Assembly: GCF_902729435.1 (NCBI RefSeq)
Contig: NZ_CACVCG010000002.1
Location: 1 to 64,000, forward strand
Origin: Magnetospirillum sp. UT-4
Lineage (GTDB): Bacteria; Pseudomonadota; Alphaproteobacteria; Rhodospirillales; Magnetospirillaceae
Direction: 5' to 3'
DNA length: 64,000 bases
Shown: in pieces, positions 31,501 through 40,415 of the stretch
How the letters are laid out: each line of letters begins with the position of its first letter
How positions within the stretch are numbered: position 1 is the stretch's first letter
Made by a program: the position numbers and the translations under genes
The notes under the pieces: generated by a model
Told to the model about the DNA's origin: nothing
Databases searched by the model: none
Seen by the model: the letters and a program-made list of their open reading frames with translations, nothing else

Positions 31501-33093
31501 GTCGCTCACCACCTGGTTGACCACCGCCGTCTGGCTGGCCGCGTCCTCCAGGTCGAAGCCGGCGCCCAGCAGGGCCGCCTGGGTGGCGATGGCGTCCATG
31601 ACATCGCCGGCGGTGACGCTGCCCGGCCCGGCCGAGGCGTTGATGGCGTCCTCGAGCACGTAGACGGTGGTCGCCAGTTGCACCCCGGCCTTCAGCACCG
31701 CCTTGGCGGTGGTGGGAGACGCCCCCGATAGCTCCGCCACCGGGTCGTAGCTGCCGAGATCGACGTTGGGCAGGTTCAGCGCAGTCTTCACGTCTGCCAT
31801 GCCGGCCGCCGGATCGCCCGGATTCATGGCCACCGCCAGGGTGGTCAGCGGCGTGATCATGGCCCAGCCCTGGGCGGCGGTCAGGGTCATGGCCAGCGGC
31901 TGGCCGGTATCGGTGTCGGTGCCGCCGGTGGCGACCAGGTTGCCGCTGCCGGCGGCGATGGAGAAGCTGCCGTCCGCGGCGGTGGTGGCCGAGGTCTCGC
32001 CCGCATCGAACACGCCGTCGCCATCGGCATCGCGGAATACCGTGGCGCCATCGACATAGCCGTCGATGACCCGGCCGGTCTCCTGCGGCGTCGGGTCCGG
32101 CGTCGGAGGAGGCGGTGGTGGCGGCGGCGGCGGCGGCGGTGGCGGCGGTGGCGGTGGTGGCGGCGGCGGCGGTGGGGGCGGCTCCACCTGAATCACCGGG
32201 TCCGGCGCCAGCAGCGGCGGCGGCGGCGGCTGGGGCTCGGCCGCCTGGGGCTCGGCCGCCTGAGGTTCGGTCGGCTGAGGTTCGGTCGGCTGAGGTTCGG
32301 TCGGCTTGGGCTCGGCCGCCTGGGGCTCGGCCTTGGCCTCGCCCTTCGGTTCACCCTTGGGTTCGCCGCCGGCACCCTCGGCCTTGGCTTCGGCCGCCGG
32401 GGCCTTTTCCGGGCCGGCCGGGGCCTGCGGCTGGGCCGGGGCGGTGGGGACGTTCTGCATGGCCGGCGGCGGCGGCGCGTCGGGCGGGGGCAGGGCGGCG
32501 GCGGCGGCGGCGAAGCGGCCGGGATCGACGGCGGCGACCTGGATGGCGCCGCCCGAGAAGCCCGAGACACCCTGGCCGGGGGCGCTGACCACCGCGGTCT
32601 CGCCGGCGGCCGAGGTCAGGGCGATCTCGCCGACCGTGCCGCCGCGGTCGGGCAGCAGGGCGATGGACACCGAGCCGTCGGCGGCGACCTCGCCGGCCAC
32701 GGTGGTGCCGCGGATGCCGATGGTCATGCTCGGGGTGACGATCTTCTGGGCGCCGGGCGCGGCATGGGCGACCTGGCCCGAGGCCAGCGAGAACTCGCCC
32801 TTCAGCAGCGACAGGGTGGCGGTGGCATTCTGCGGCGCGGTGGGATCGAAGACGAACTCGTCCAGCGTGACCTCGCCGCCCGAGCCCAGATGGAAGGTCG
32901 AGCGGTCGATGAAGACGATGCCGATCTCGGCGCCGTCTGTGGTCTTGACGGTGTCGCCCTGCAGCAGGGCGTCGCCCTTCTTCAGGATTTCGACGCGACC
33001 GTCGGCGTGGCGCACGGTGGCGTCGCCCCGGATCGTCTCGATCCAGCCGATCCTGGCGGTGGAAGCCGGTGCCTGCGAACGCGGGTCTGCCAT
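28600..33093 (-). CDS. Large FecR-domain / polyproline / RTX repeat protein, predicted type I secretion substrate
   Basis: 1497 residues without a Sec signal. Residues about 15-160 are FecR-like (IRGDATVRHADGRVEILKKGD... VTPSMTIGIRGTTVAGEV). A low-complexity linker follows (about 190-330), with TEPQP-type tandem repeats and an uninterrupted run of more than 25 prolines. A central region has an EF-hand-like DADGDGVFDAGE and several beta-rich modules. The C-terminal third carries RTX nonapeptides of the GGxGxDxLx type (GGAGDDVLYGEDDNDTLDGG and others), which bind calcium after export. The extreme C-terminus (DTSAIDNTSFQLAV) resembles T1SS signals. The transporter genes are divergent next door. 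It is probably an adhesin or surface-layer protein; I see no enzymatic domain. Confidence 0.88.
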   Translation of the reverse strand: MADPRSQAPASTARIGWIETIRGDATVRHADGRVEILKKGDALLQGDTVKTTDGAEIGIVFIDRSTFHLGSGGEVTLDEFVFDPTAPQNATATLSLLKGEFSLASGQVAHAAPGAQKIVTPSMTIGIRGTTVAGEVAADGSVSIALLPDRGGTVGEIALTSAAGETAVVSAPGQGVSGFSGGAIQVAAVDPGRFAAAAAALPPPDAPPPPAMQNVPTAPAQPQAPAGPEKAPAAEAKAEGAGGEPKGEPKGEAKAEPQAAEPKPTEPQPTEPQPTEPQAAEPQAAEPQPPPPPLLAPDPVIQVEPPPPPPPPPPPPPPPPPPPPPPPPPPTPDPTPQETGRVIDGYVDGATVFRDADGDGVFDAGETSATTAADGSFSIAAGSGNLVATGGTDTDTGQPLAMTLTAAQGWAMITPLTTLAVAMNPGDPAAGMADVKTALNLPNVDLGSYDPVAELSGASPTTAKAVLKAGVQLATTVYVLEDAINASAGPGSVTAGDVMDAIATQAALLGAGFDLEDAASQTAVVNQVVSDTSITLPDPAANIGALAANAQATIGDAFAADTYTGATSAAFLSGSFTSSLGTLVGIDISNAADVAANLATLSSAGLTQFTLTSGSGTLTAADAAGLHFTPAGGAMTVTDSVANITTYAAQFDGISVVDPNIASASFDADTYTLLADVLTNSGGTLTVTVDATHALTGGVSIAAVDTITGSAGNDVLNVAALGDTIINLGTGNDSFYAVTQSGYGIITVDDWSAADYISVGSFSGPTARLVFNQTASVDTADNTIFEVINFEFMGSGASTFTVDNAYVSGLGTPWVAVWQSGTGTLTIDASALAVGNSALVAVGDGTGAVAFTGGAEVDKVDYSASATPIVADFTSGTVTRGATTDTISAVEVIDGTTGADSFEFDGSAPAEVSGGGGADYYLLTGLGPQTVSIHGSGGSGTLYVAIADHGDDYAFDSIEYDGSDYIINMTGGSAVIVDPGSGFNIEGRALVGAGAETGANDMVVAKAGDTALLGGFGDDTLVWVSGVATMDGEAGTNEADFRKATNAVTLDLGTGTGTVGSDAVTVSNVTTLIGGSGNDALTGGTGDERFQGRGGSNVIDGGTGIDTVSYTDRAAAVTVNLGTSSAIHAGGTDTLTNIEVVVGSDFADNITGDANANTLSGGYGNDALYGAVGADSLEGGAGDDVLYGEDDNDTLDGGIGDDTLVGGAGNDTLTGGEGDDSFTGGTGADQFVMEHPSTLQSDTITDFSVADGDTIANAYASPGAYRLDSATEMVALDTGYLGTIIFGVGSDNMTTAEFNNSFGVNSGSLMSEIDNSAGLTGTTYSDLLVLAGTTAGKVADGGAGYDVIQDFSGNSNTLSGGAGDDLLQGGAGDDQLTGGSEADTFVLDMVGKDTVTDFAVGSDVLALSDAQFGLGSSGTLAASDYVEAGNANAMSATFHDYGGTGDGIIAIDDGGGGLDIWYTTSMENASTANSTQIAHLDSVDTSAIDNTSFQLAV
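32106..32190 (-). repeat. Proline-codon microsatellite within the RTX gene
   Basis: CCG/CCA/CCT codons repeat to give an unbroken proline run of more than 25 residues. Adjacent 12- to 24-bp repeats (about 32230-32330) encode (T/A)EPQ units. Such tracts are prone to slippage in whole codons and can change linker length without breaking the frame. Confidence 0.8.
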
Positions 33094-33268
33094 TCTGGTT
33101 GCCCTGACGCATCAACGGGTCCGACGTCGCGGACCCTTTGGGAGCCTATTCTGCCCCGGTTAAGGCAGGTTATCAACGCAAAGCCTGAACCAGCTGGCAT
33201 TATGTTAACTTATCCGTATAGAAATCCTTACCATACTTTCGGTCCGTTCGCGGTTCAGGAGTTGTCCC
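33094..33268. promoter_or_regulatory. Divergent promoter region of the type I secretion locus
   Basis: A 175-bp non-coding gap between the RTX substrate (minus) and the transporter operon (plus). Its centre, around 33190-33235, is AT-rich (ATGTTAACTTATCCGTATAG), so promoters for both directions probably lie here. I could not identify a specific operator. Confidence 0.5.
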
Positions 33269-35224
33269 TTGTCGCGCTTTTCCGGCGTCTCCCGTGTCGC
33301 CCTGCTGGCCTGCGCCGGTCTCGGCCTCGCCGCCTGTGCCGTGCCCGAGCCGCTGAGCGACCTGTCCACCGCCCTGGCCCGCCATCGCCAGGAGCTGCCG
33401 GCCGAACTGGCGGCGCGGGCGCTCACCGTCGATGACGCGGTGCGCCTGGCGGTGACCCACAACCTCGATTTGCGGGTCAAGGCCATGGAGACCGAGCTGG
33501 CCGCCGGCAAGGCCCAGCTCGCCCGCTACGCCATGCTGCCGCAGGCGTCGCTCAGCGGCGCCGCCACCGTGCGCTCGCGGGTCAAGGAGACCACCTCGAA
33601 GGATACCGGCACCGGGGTCACCTCCGACGACTGGAGCACCTCCGAGGACCGCGCCTCGACCACCGCCGATCTGTCGCTGTCGTGGAACATGGTCGATCTC
33701 GGGCTGGCGGTGCTGCGCTCGGGCGAGGAGGACGACCGCGCCATCATCGCCGGCGAGAAGCGCCGCCGCGCCCTCCACGTGCTGGTCCAGGACGTGCGCA
33801 TCGCCTATTGGCGGGCGGTGGTCAACGAGACCGCCGAGCGCCGCTACCGCGCGCTGGAAAACCGGCTGCAGGACTCGGTCGACAAGGCCCGCGCCGCCGA
33901 GGTGGCGCAGGTGGGCGATCCCAAGCAGCTGCTCAATCACCAGCGCGCCATCATCGACAACCTGCGCCAGATCGCCGAGATGCAGCGCCAGACCGCCACC
34001 TCGCGGGCCGAGCTGGCCGGCCTGATGGGTCTGACCTCGTCGGCCGGCTTCCGGCTGGTGGAGCTGGAGGAGGAGGATGGCGGCCTGACGGTGCGCGAGC
34101 CGGGCTCCGACATGGACGCCCTGGTCGCCGAGGCGCTGGCCGGCCGGCCCGAGCTGCGGGTGGACGAGAGCCAGTTCCGCATCGACGTCGACGAAGTGCG
34201 CGCCGAGATGCTGAAGACGGTGCCCGGCATCGGCCCGTTCCTGGGCGGCCACTTCGATTCCAGCTCGTTCGTCCGCAATTCCATGTGGGCCGATGCCGGC
34301 CTCAAGGTGGCGTGGAGCCTGTCGGATCTGATCAGCGCGCCGCGGCGCATCGGCAACGCCAAGGCCACTGCCGAGATCACCCGGGCGCGGCGCATGGCCA
34401 CCGCCATGGCGGTGATGACCCAGGTGCACGTGGCCGACAGCCTGTACCGCCACGCCTACCGCGAATTCCGCCTCACCGAGCAGATGGCCGAGGTCGATGG
34501 CCGCCTGAGGAAGCTGTCGGGCGACGCCCGCAAGACCGGCAGCGGCAGCGAGATCGAGGAGATGAAGGCGCAGGCCGCCAGCACCCTGTCCTCGTTGCGC
34601 CGCCTGCTCATCTATTCCGACCTGGAGGGGGCGCGGGCCAAGCGGGATTCGGCGCTGGGCCGCAATCCGCTGCAGGAGCCGCCGTCGGTGGCCAAGGCGC
34701 CGGAACCCAAAATCAATGTGCCGGCGCCGGCGCCGGTCGAGATGGCGAAGGCGCCCGAGCCGGCGCCCGTCGAGATGGTGAAGCCGCCGGAACCCAAGCC
34801 GCCGGAGCCGGCCGTGGTGGTCGAGATGCCGCCGCCGCCCGAGCCGGTCGCCACCGTGGTCGAGATGCCGGCGCCGGCGCCACCCGCGCCGCCGCCGATG
34901 GCGTTGATTCCCCAGGCCGCCCTCGAACCCCCGCCGATGCCGGAACCGGCCATCATCCAGCCGCCGCCGGTTCCCGCCGCTCCGCGCCAGCTGGTCTACC
35001 TCGCCTCGTACCGTGACGAGGCGCGCGCCGCCCAGGTCTGGGCCGATCTGCGCCAGCGCAATCCGGCCCTCTCCGGCGAGCCGATGATGAAGCCGGTCGA
35101 ATTGGGTTCGCGCGGCCGCTTCGTGCGCCTGTTCGCCACCGCCGCCGATGCCGCCGAGGCCACCCGCATCTGCGCCCAGTTGGCCCCCGCCGCCCCCGAT
35201 TGCGGCGCCAAGGGGCGGGAATGA
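33269..35224 (+). CDS. TolC-family outer membrane lipoprotein with C-terminal SPOR-like domain
   Basis: 651 residues. TTG 33269 is the start because AGGAG lies seven bases upstream and it yields a lipoprotein signal (lipobox LAAC, residues 20-23). The body (about 50-460) is a TolC/OEP protein: ALTVDDAVRLAVTHNLDLRVKAMETELA, then coiled-coil helices such as YRALENRLQDSVDKARAAEVAQVG. A proline-rich linker (about 480-570) connects to a C-terminal ~75-residue segment that looks like a SPOR domain (RQLVYLASYRDEARAAQVWADLRQRNP...GRFVRLFATAADAAEATRIC). Fusion of a TolC channel to a peptidoglycan-binding SPOR is unusual. It overlaps the ABC gene by 4 bp. Confidence 0.85.
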   Translation: MSRFSGVSRVALLACAGLGLAACAVPEPLSDLSTALARHRQELPAELAARALTVDDAVRLAVTHNLDLRVKAMETELAAGKAQLARYAMLPQASLSGAATVRSRVKETTSKDTGTGVTSDDWSTSEDRASTTADLSLSWNMVDLGLAVLRSGEEDDRAIIAGEKRRRALHVLVQDVRIAYWRAVVNETAERRYRALENRLQDSVDKARAAEVAQVGDPKQLLNHQRAIIDNLRQIAEMQRQTATSRAELAGLMGLTSSAGFRLVELEEEDGGLTVREPGSDMDALVAEALAGRPELRVDESQFRIDVDEVRAEMLKTVPGIGPFLGGHFDSSSFVRNSMWADAGLKVAWSLSDLISAPRRIGNAKATAEITRARRMATAMAVMTQVHVADSLYRHAYREFRLTEQMAEVDGRLRKLSGDARKTGSGSEIEEMKAQAASTLSSLRRLLIYSDLEGARAKRDSALGRNPLQEPPSVAKAPEPKINVPAPAPVEMAKAPEPAPVEMVKPPEPKPPEPAVVVEMPPPPEPVATVVEMPAPAPPAPPPMALIPQAALEPPPMPEPAIIQPPPVPAAPRQLVYLASYRDEARAAQVWADLRQRNPALSGEPMMKPVELGSRGRFVRLFATAADAAEATRICAQLAPAAPDCGAKGRE

Positions 35225-37218
35225 AACCCAAGGCCGACCGCGTCGAGCGCGACGCCAAGGTGGTGGCGCAGTGCCTGCGCCAGCAGGGCCAGCCGGTGTC
35301 GCCCACCGCCCTCGCCGAGGCGGTGCGGGCCAGCCGCGCCGAGGGGTTCGAGCAGGCCTGGACCGAGGCGCTGGAGCGCTTCGGCCTGGCCGCCCATGTG
35401 GAGATGGTGGCCGATCCCGGCGCCCTGCCCGACGATTTGATGCCCTGCATCGCCTTCACCGCCGAGGGCGCTTTGGTCCTGAGCCGGCGCATCCCCGGCC
35501 TGGCCGCCGCCCCGGTGCTGTTCGTGCGCCCGCGCCTGGACGAGGACGAGACCCAGGTGCCGACCTCGCTGGGGGCGCTGCTCGCCTCGTGGCGGCCCAC
35601 CGTGTGGCGGGCCGCCCTGGCCGGCCTGCTGGCCAATCTGCTGGCCCTGGCCGCCCCCATCTTCTCGGCCCAGGTCTATGACCGCGTGCTGCCGCACGGG
35701 CTGCTGCGCAGCCTGCTGGTGATGGCCGCCGCCTTCGCCGCGGCGGCGCTGTTCGAGCAGGCGTTCCGCCGCCTGCGGGCGCTGTTCGTCGAGGACGCGC
35801 TGCATGCCGGCAACATCCGCCTGGCCACCGCCACCCATCGCCGCGTGCTGGCCACCCGCTACGAGGGGGCGACGCCGCCGCCCGGCCAGCTGCTGCGGCT
35901 GCTGCAGGATTACGACACCATCCGCGACGGCTTCGGCGCGGCGGCGGTATCGCTGCTGGCCGACCTGCCCTTCCTCGGGCTGTTCCTGATCGGGCTGCTG
36001 CTGTGCGACCCCATGGTGGCGGCGGCGGTGGTGGCCATGAACCTGCTGATCGCCGCCCTCAACCTGCTGACGCTGCACCGCCAGCGGCAATTGCAGCGCT
36101 CGCTGTCGGCGGCTTCGGCGCGGCGCAACCAGGCCAGCTGGGAGGCCTTCGCCGACCCCGAGGCGGCGCGGCGCATCGGCGCCTCGGCCCTGCTGCAGGC
36201 GCGCTTCCGCCATGCCGCGCTGGCCCATGCCGCCACCACACGGGCCATCCGCACCCTGGCGGCCTGGCGCGGGCACCTGGGATTGCTGGCGCAGAATCTC
36301 GCCGTGCTGGGCGCCGTCGGCCTGGGCGGCTGGGAGGCCATCCAGGGCGGCATGTCGGCCGGGGTGATCATCGCCGCCACCATGCTGGCCACCCGCTTCA
36401 CCGGCGCCACCATGCAGATCCTGGCGGTGGTGCCCCAGGGCATCGCCGCGCTGGTGGCGCTGAAATCGGTGCGCGAGGCCACCAGCCGGCCGACCGAGCG
36501 GGGACGAGGCAAACTGGTGCACAAGCCCACCGCCGAGGGCCGGGTGACGGTCGAGGCGGTGGTGGTGCGCTATCCCGGCGCCGCCCATCCGGCGCTGTCC
36601 GAGGTCTCGCTGACGCTGGCCCCGGGCGAGCGGCTGGCGGTGGTCGGCCCGCCCGGTTCGGGCAAGAGCACGCTGGAGAAGCTGCTCACCGGCATGCTGA
36701 CGCCCGAGAAGGGGCGGGTGCGCCTGGACGACGTCGATCTCGCCGCCCTCGACCCCGCCGATCTGCGCCGCCACGTCACCACCTGCCCGCAGACGCCGCT
36801 GCTGTTCTCGGGCACGGTGCGCGACAATCTGTCCCTGGACGGCACCCTGTCCGACGAGGCCATGGTGGCGCTGCTGGCCGCCCTCGGCGCCGAGCAGGTG
36901 ATGCCGCCGGGCATGGGCCTGGAATTCGAGGTCGCCGATGGCGGCCGCAACCTGTCGGGCGGCCAGCGCCAGTTCCTGTCCCTGGCCCGCGCCTGCCTGC
37001 GCCCGGCCCCGGTGATGATCCTGGACGAGCCCACCAACGGCCTCGACGAGGCCAGCGAGCGCCGCGTCGTCGGGGTGCTCGACCAGATCGCGCAGGGGCG
37101 CACCCTGGTGCTGATCAGCCACCGCGCCGCGGTGCTGACCCTGGCGCGGCGCACCGTCGCCATGAATCGCGGCCGCCTCGGCGCGGTCGAGGCGGCGCGG
37201 GCGGGGGTGCGGGCATGA
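35221..37218 (+). CDS. Type I secretion ABC transporter (LapB/HlyB-like)
   Basis: 665 residues. The N-terminal ~125 residues are a C39-like region that lacks a recognisable catalytic Cys, as in RTX exporters. The membrane domain (about 130-410) has six predicted spans. The ATPase domain has Walker A GPPGSGKST, ABC signature LSGGQRQF, Walker B VMILDEPTNGLD and H-loop ISHRAAV, all intact. It should export the RTX protein with ATP. Overlaps both neighbours by 4 bp, so the three transporter genes form a tight operon. Confidence 0.92.
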   Translation: MKPKADRVERDAKVVAQCLRQQGQPVSPTALAEAVRASRAEGFEQAWTEALERFGLAAHVEMVADPGALPDDLMPCIAFTAEGALVLSRRIPGLAAAPVLFVRPRLDEDETQVPTSLGALLASWRPTVWRAALAGLLANLLALAAPIFSAQVYDRVLPHGLLRSLLVMAAAFAAAALFEQAFRRLRALFVEDALHAGNIRLATATHRRVLATRYEGATPPPGQLLRLLQDYDTIRDGFGAAAVSLLADLPFLGLFLIGLLLCDPMVAAAVVAMNLLIAALNLLTLHRQRQLQRSLSAASARRNQASWEAFADPEAARRIGASALLQARFRHAALAHAATTRAIRTLAAWRGHLGLLAQNLAVLGAVGLGGWEAIQGGMSAGVIIAATMLATRFTGATMQILAVVPQGIAALVALKSVREATSRPTERGRGKLVHKPTAEGRVTVEAVVVRYPGAAHPALSEVSLTLAPGERLAVVGPPGSGKSTLEKLLTGMLTPEKGRVRLDDVDLAALDPADLRRHVTTCPQTPLLFSGTVRDNLSLDGTLSDEAMVALLAALGAEQVMPPGMGLEFEVADGGRNLSGGQRQFLSLARACLRPAPVMILDEPTNGLDEASERRVVGVLDQIAQGRTLVLISHRAAVLTLARRTVAMNRGRLGAVEAARAGVRA

Positions 37219-38549
37219 CCCGGAAAACGCCGCGCAAGGGCACTGTCAGCGCCGCCGCCTCGGCCTTCCGCGATCCGGTGTTCGGCACCGCGCCCAGGCT
37301 CACCCCGGCCTCGGCCACCGCCCTGCTGGTGTGGGCCGCCCTGACCTTCGCGGTGCTGCTGGGCGGCGCGGCGGTGCTCGACATCGACGATGTGGTGGCG
37401 GTGCCGGTGCGGGTCGAGCCCTCCAGCCAGGTCCGCCACATCCAGCATTACGAGGGCGGCACCGTGCGCGAGATCCTGGTGCGCGAGGGCGACGAGGTCG
37501 AGGAGAACGCGGTGCTGCTGCGCCTGGTCAATTCCCAGGGCGCCCAGGACTACGCCGAGCGTTGGGCGCGGTGGTCGGCGGCCAAGGCCCGGGTCGCCCG
37601 GCTGCAGGCCGACCTGGCCGGCACCGCCGCCATTTCCTGGCCGGCCGACGTCAAGGTCGATGCCGACACCATGCGCCGCGAGGTCGCCGTCCACAGCGAG
37701 CGCCTGGCCCACCGCACCGATCAGATCGCCGTGATCAGCCGCGAGATCGAGCGTCGCCGCCGCGAGATCGTCGAGATGGAGACCCGGGGCGACGGCCTGT
37801 CGCGCACCGTCGCCAAGATCGCCGAGGAGATGGCGATCAAGACCCGCGCCCTGGAAGCCGGCGTCGCCGGCCGCGACGAGGTGATGCGCCTGGAACGCGA
37901 GCAGCTGACGCTGCAGGGCGACCGCGCCACCATCAGGGAATCGGTCGAGCGCCTGCGCGCCCAGCTGCGCGAATCGGAAGCCAAGCTGGCCGAGTTCGAA
38001 CGCGGCTGGCGGGCCGGGGTGCTCGACGAGATCGCCAAGGTGGAGAACGAGATCCGCGCCCTCGGCATGACCATGGCGGTGGCCGGCGACCGCGAGGTGC
38101 GCAGCGAGCTGCGTTCGCCGGTCCACGGCATCGTCAAGTTCAGCGCCATCACCAGCGTCGGCCAGGTGGCCAAGCCGGGCGACACCCTGCTCGACATCGT
38201 GCCGCTGGACGACGTGCTGGTGGTCGAGGCCCGGGTTCCGCCCCAGGATATCGGCCATGTCCGCACCGGCCTGCCGGCCTCGGTCCGCCTCACCGCCTTC
38301 GACCCGTTCCGCTTCGGCAGCCTGGACGGCGAGGTCACCATGGTCGGCGCCGACGCCCTCGACGATGCCCGCACCGGCGCCACCTATTACAAGGCGGTGA
38401 TCGCCGTGCACCAGTCGCGGCTGAAGGACGGCAGGGGCCGCGAACACGCCATCCGCCCCGGCATGGTCGGCACCGCCTCGGTCATCGTCGGCCAGAAATC
38501 CATCCTGCGCACGGTGCTGGAACCGCTGCTGAAGGATTCGCGGCTTTAG
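37215..38549 (+). CDS. HlyD-family membrane fusion protein of the type I system
   Basis: 444 residues. One N-terminal membrane anchor (about 37-58), then the lipoyl-type half-motif HIQHYEGGTVREILVREGDEVEENAVLLRL, a long coiled coil (about 105-280), the second lipoyl half (LRSPVHGIVKFSAITSVGQVAKPGDTLLDIVPLDD) and a beta-barrel with the HlyD family ending (IRPGMVGTASVIVGQKSILRTVLEPLLK). It links the ABC transporter to the TolC-like channel in the periplasm. Confidence 0.93.
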   Translation: MTRKTPRKGTVSAAASAFRDPVFGTAPRLTPASATALLVWAALTFAVLLGGAAVLDIDDVVAVPVRVEPSSQVRHIQHYEGGTVREILVREGDEVEENAVLLRLVNSQGAQDYAERWARWSAAKARVARLQADLAGTAAISWPADVKVDADTMRREVAVHSERLAHRTDQIAVISREIERRRREIVEMETRGDGLSRTVAKIAEEMAIKTRALEAGVAGRDEVMRLEREQLTLQGDRATIRESVERLRAQLRESEAKLAEFERGWRAGVLDEIAKVENEIRALGMTMAVAGDREVRSELRSPVHGIVKFSAITSVGQVAKPGDTLLDIVPLDDVLVVEARVPPQDIGHVRTGLPASVRLTAFDPFRFGSLDGEVTMVGADALDDARTGATYYKAVIAVHQSRLKDGRGREHAIRPGMVGTASVIVGQKSILRTVLEPLLKDSRL

Positions 38550-38688
38550 GCATACCGCCTCGGGGTGATGGCGCCCCGGTCCGGCACGCCCCATCTCCCT
38601 GTCATGGATGGAGCGGAAAGGGCTGGGAAACAGCCAAGGCCGCGAAAGCGGCGGAAGCGGTTCCCCGACCTCGACCAATCCACCCGAA

Positions 38689-38722
38689 GGAAGGCCCGGC
38701 TTTTTACGAAGTCGGGCCTTCC
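38689..38722. terminator. Probable bidirectional terminator hairpin
   Basis: GGAAGGCCCG (38689-38698) and CGGGCCTTCC (38713-38722) form a 10-bp stem around a 14-base loop. It lies between the convergent hlyD-like and chemoreceptor genes. No strong T run follows on either side, so efficiency is uncertain. Confidence 0.5.
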
Positions 38723-38732
38723 GCTTTCCGGT

Positions 38733-40415
38733 TCACGCCGCCCGGACGCCGCCCAGGAAGTCCTCGACCGACCGGCGCAGGCTGTCGTTCTCGCCCAGCA
38801 GCTGGCGCGCCGCCGTCTCCACCCGGTGGGCCATGGCGCCGTTGCGCCCGGCGGTTTCCACCACGTCGCAGATGTTGGCCGCCACCTCGCGGGTGCCGAC
38901 CGCGGCGGAATCGATGTTGCGCACCACTTCCTGCATGGCCGCGCCCTGTTCCTCGATGGCGCCGGCGATGGCCGAGGCCATCTCGCTCATCTCGTTGATC
39001 ACCCCGGTGATGCGCTGGATGGCGTCCACCGCGCCGTGGGTCTCGGCCTGGATGGCCTGGATCTGGGCGCCGATCTCGCCGGTGGCCTTGGCGGTCTGGT
39101 TGGCCAGCGCCTTGACCTCGTTGGCGACCACGGCGAAGCCCTTGCCGGCCTCGCCGGCGCGGGCGGCCTCGATGGTGGCGTTCAGCGCCAGCAGGTTGGT
39201 CTGGCCGGCGATGTCGTTGATCAGGCCCACCACCTCGCCGATGCGGGCGGCGCTGGCGGCCAGGGCCTCCATCTTGTGGTTGGTGGCGGTGACCTCCTCG
39301 ACGGCGCTGGCCGAGATGGTGGCCGAGCGGCTGACCTGGGCCGAGATCTCCTGGATCGCCGCCGTCATCTGGTTGCCGGCGGCGGCGATGGTGGCGACGT
39401 TGGTGCTGGCCTCCTCGGTGGCCGAGGACACCGCGGCGCACTGGCGTTCGGTCTCGTCCGCCCCGGCGCTCATGGCCTGGGCCAGCTCGCCCATGCGGGC
39501 GGCGGCCTCGGCCACCGTTCCCATGACGGCGACGACGGCCTGGTCGAACACCCGGGTCAGGTCGTCCATGCGCTCCTGGCGGCGGGCGCGGCGGGCGATC
39601 GCCTCCTTCTCGGCCGCCTCCAGGCGCAGCCGCTCGACGGCGTTGCGGCGGAAGATTTCGACCGCCCCGGCCATGGCGCCGATCTCGTCGCCGCGCCCGA
39701 GGCCGGGGATGTCCACCTCGAGACGGCCGCCGGCCAGCTCGACCATGGTGCCGGTCATGGCCACCAGCGGCCGGATGACGCGGCGCATCAGCACTGCGAC
39801 GCCGCCCAGGGCCAGCGCCAGGGCCAGCGCGGCGACGGCGTATTCGAGGGCGGTCAGGCCCGACACCTGGCCGGCGGCATAGGCCTCGGTCTCGGCGCCC
39901 AGGCGGTTGGCGCCGGCGACGACGTCGTCGACCACCGCCCGGTGCTGGCCGTACAGCCGGGTGAGCTCGCCGTAGGATTGCCGCGCCGCCGCGTCGTCGC
40001 CCGCCGCCAGGGCGGGCAGGAAGGTGCCCTCGAGTTCGGTCCAGTACCGTTCGACGAAGGCATGGGACCCCACCGTCAGCTTCTCGCGCAGGACCGGGTC
40101 CATCTCGCGGGCCGACCAGAAGGCCTGGCGGGTCTGGTAATCCTGGCGCAGCACCTTCAGGCGCTCGGCCCGGGCCGGAGCCGAGGCCGGATCGTTCAGG
40201 GCCAGGGTGGTTTCCAGGTAGGACTCGATGATGTAGGCCGGTGGCGGCAGGATGTCGGCCACCAGATCCTTGACATCGACGATCCGGCCGTAGACCGGGC
40301 CGCCCACCTTGAGCCGCTCGATGGTCACCACGCTGGTCGCCACCAGGCCGATCAGGGTGGCCACCAGGACCGCGCCGAGCACCGTGATCAGCGCTCCGAT
40401 CTTCACCGATTTCAT
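38733..40415 (-). CDS. Methyl-accepting chemotaxis protein
   Basis: 560 residues. TM1 (about 6-30), a periplasmic helical region of ~150 residues (no specific sensor family recognised), TM2 (about 190-212), HAMP, and an MCP signalling domain with the hairpin region [37 protein letters not shown]. It should form clusters with CheA/CheW. ATG 40415 follows a strong AGGAGG; the frame is open upstream but without conserved sequence. Convergent with the T1SS operon. Confidence 0.92.
   Translation of the reverse strand: MKSVKIGALITVLGAVLVATLIGLVATSVVTIERLKVGGPVYGRIVDVKDLVADILPPPAYIIESYLETTLALNDPASAPARAERLKVLRQDYQTRQAFWSAREMDPVLREKLTVGSHAFVERYWTELEGTFLPALAAGDDAAARQSYGELTRLYGQHRAVVDDVVAGANRLGAETEAYAAGQVSGLTALEYAVAALALALALGGVAVLMRRVIRPLVAMTGTMVELAGGRLEVDIPGLGRGDEIGAMAGAVEIFRRNAVERLRLEAAEKEAIARRARRQERMDDLTRVFDQAVVAVMGTVAEAAARMGELAQAMSAGADETERQCAAVSSATEEASTNVATIAAAGNQMTAAIQEISAQVSRSATISASAVEEVTATNHKMEALAASAARIGEVVGLINDIAGQTNLLALNATIEAARAGEAGKGFAVVANEVKALANQTAKATGEIGAQIQAIQAETHGAVDAIQRITGVINEMSEMASAIAGAIEEQGAAMQEVVRNIDSAAVGTREVAANICDVVETAGRNGAMAHRVETAARQLLGENDSLRRSVEDFLGGVRAA

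Noticed and set aside
29374-31731. Long + strand open frame opposite the RTX repeats
   Set aside because: Repetitive translation of the RTX and linker repeats on the wrong strand; no start signal or domain.
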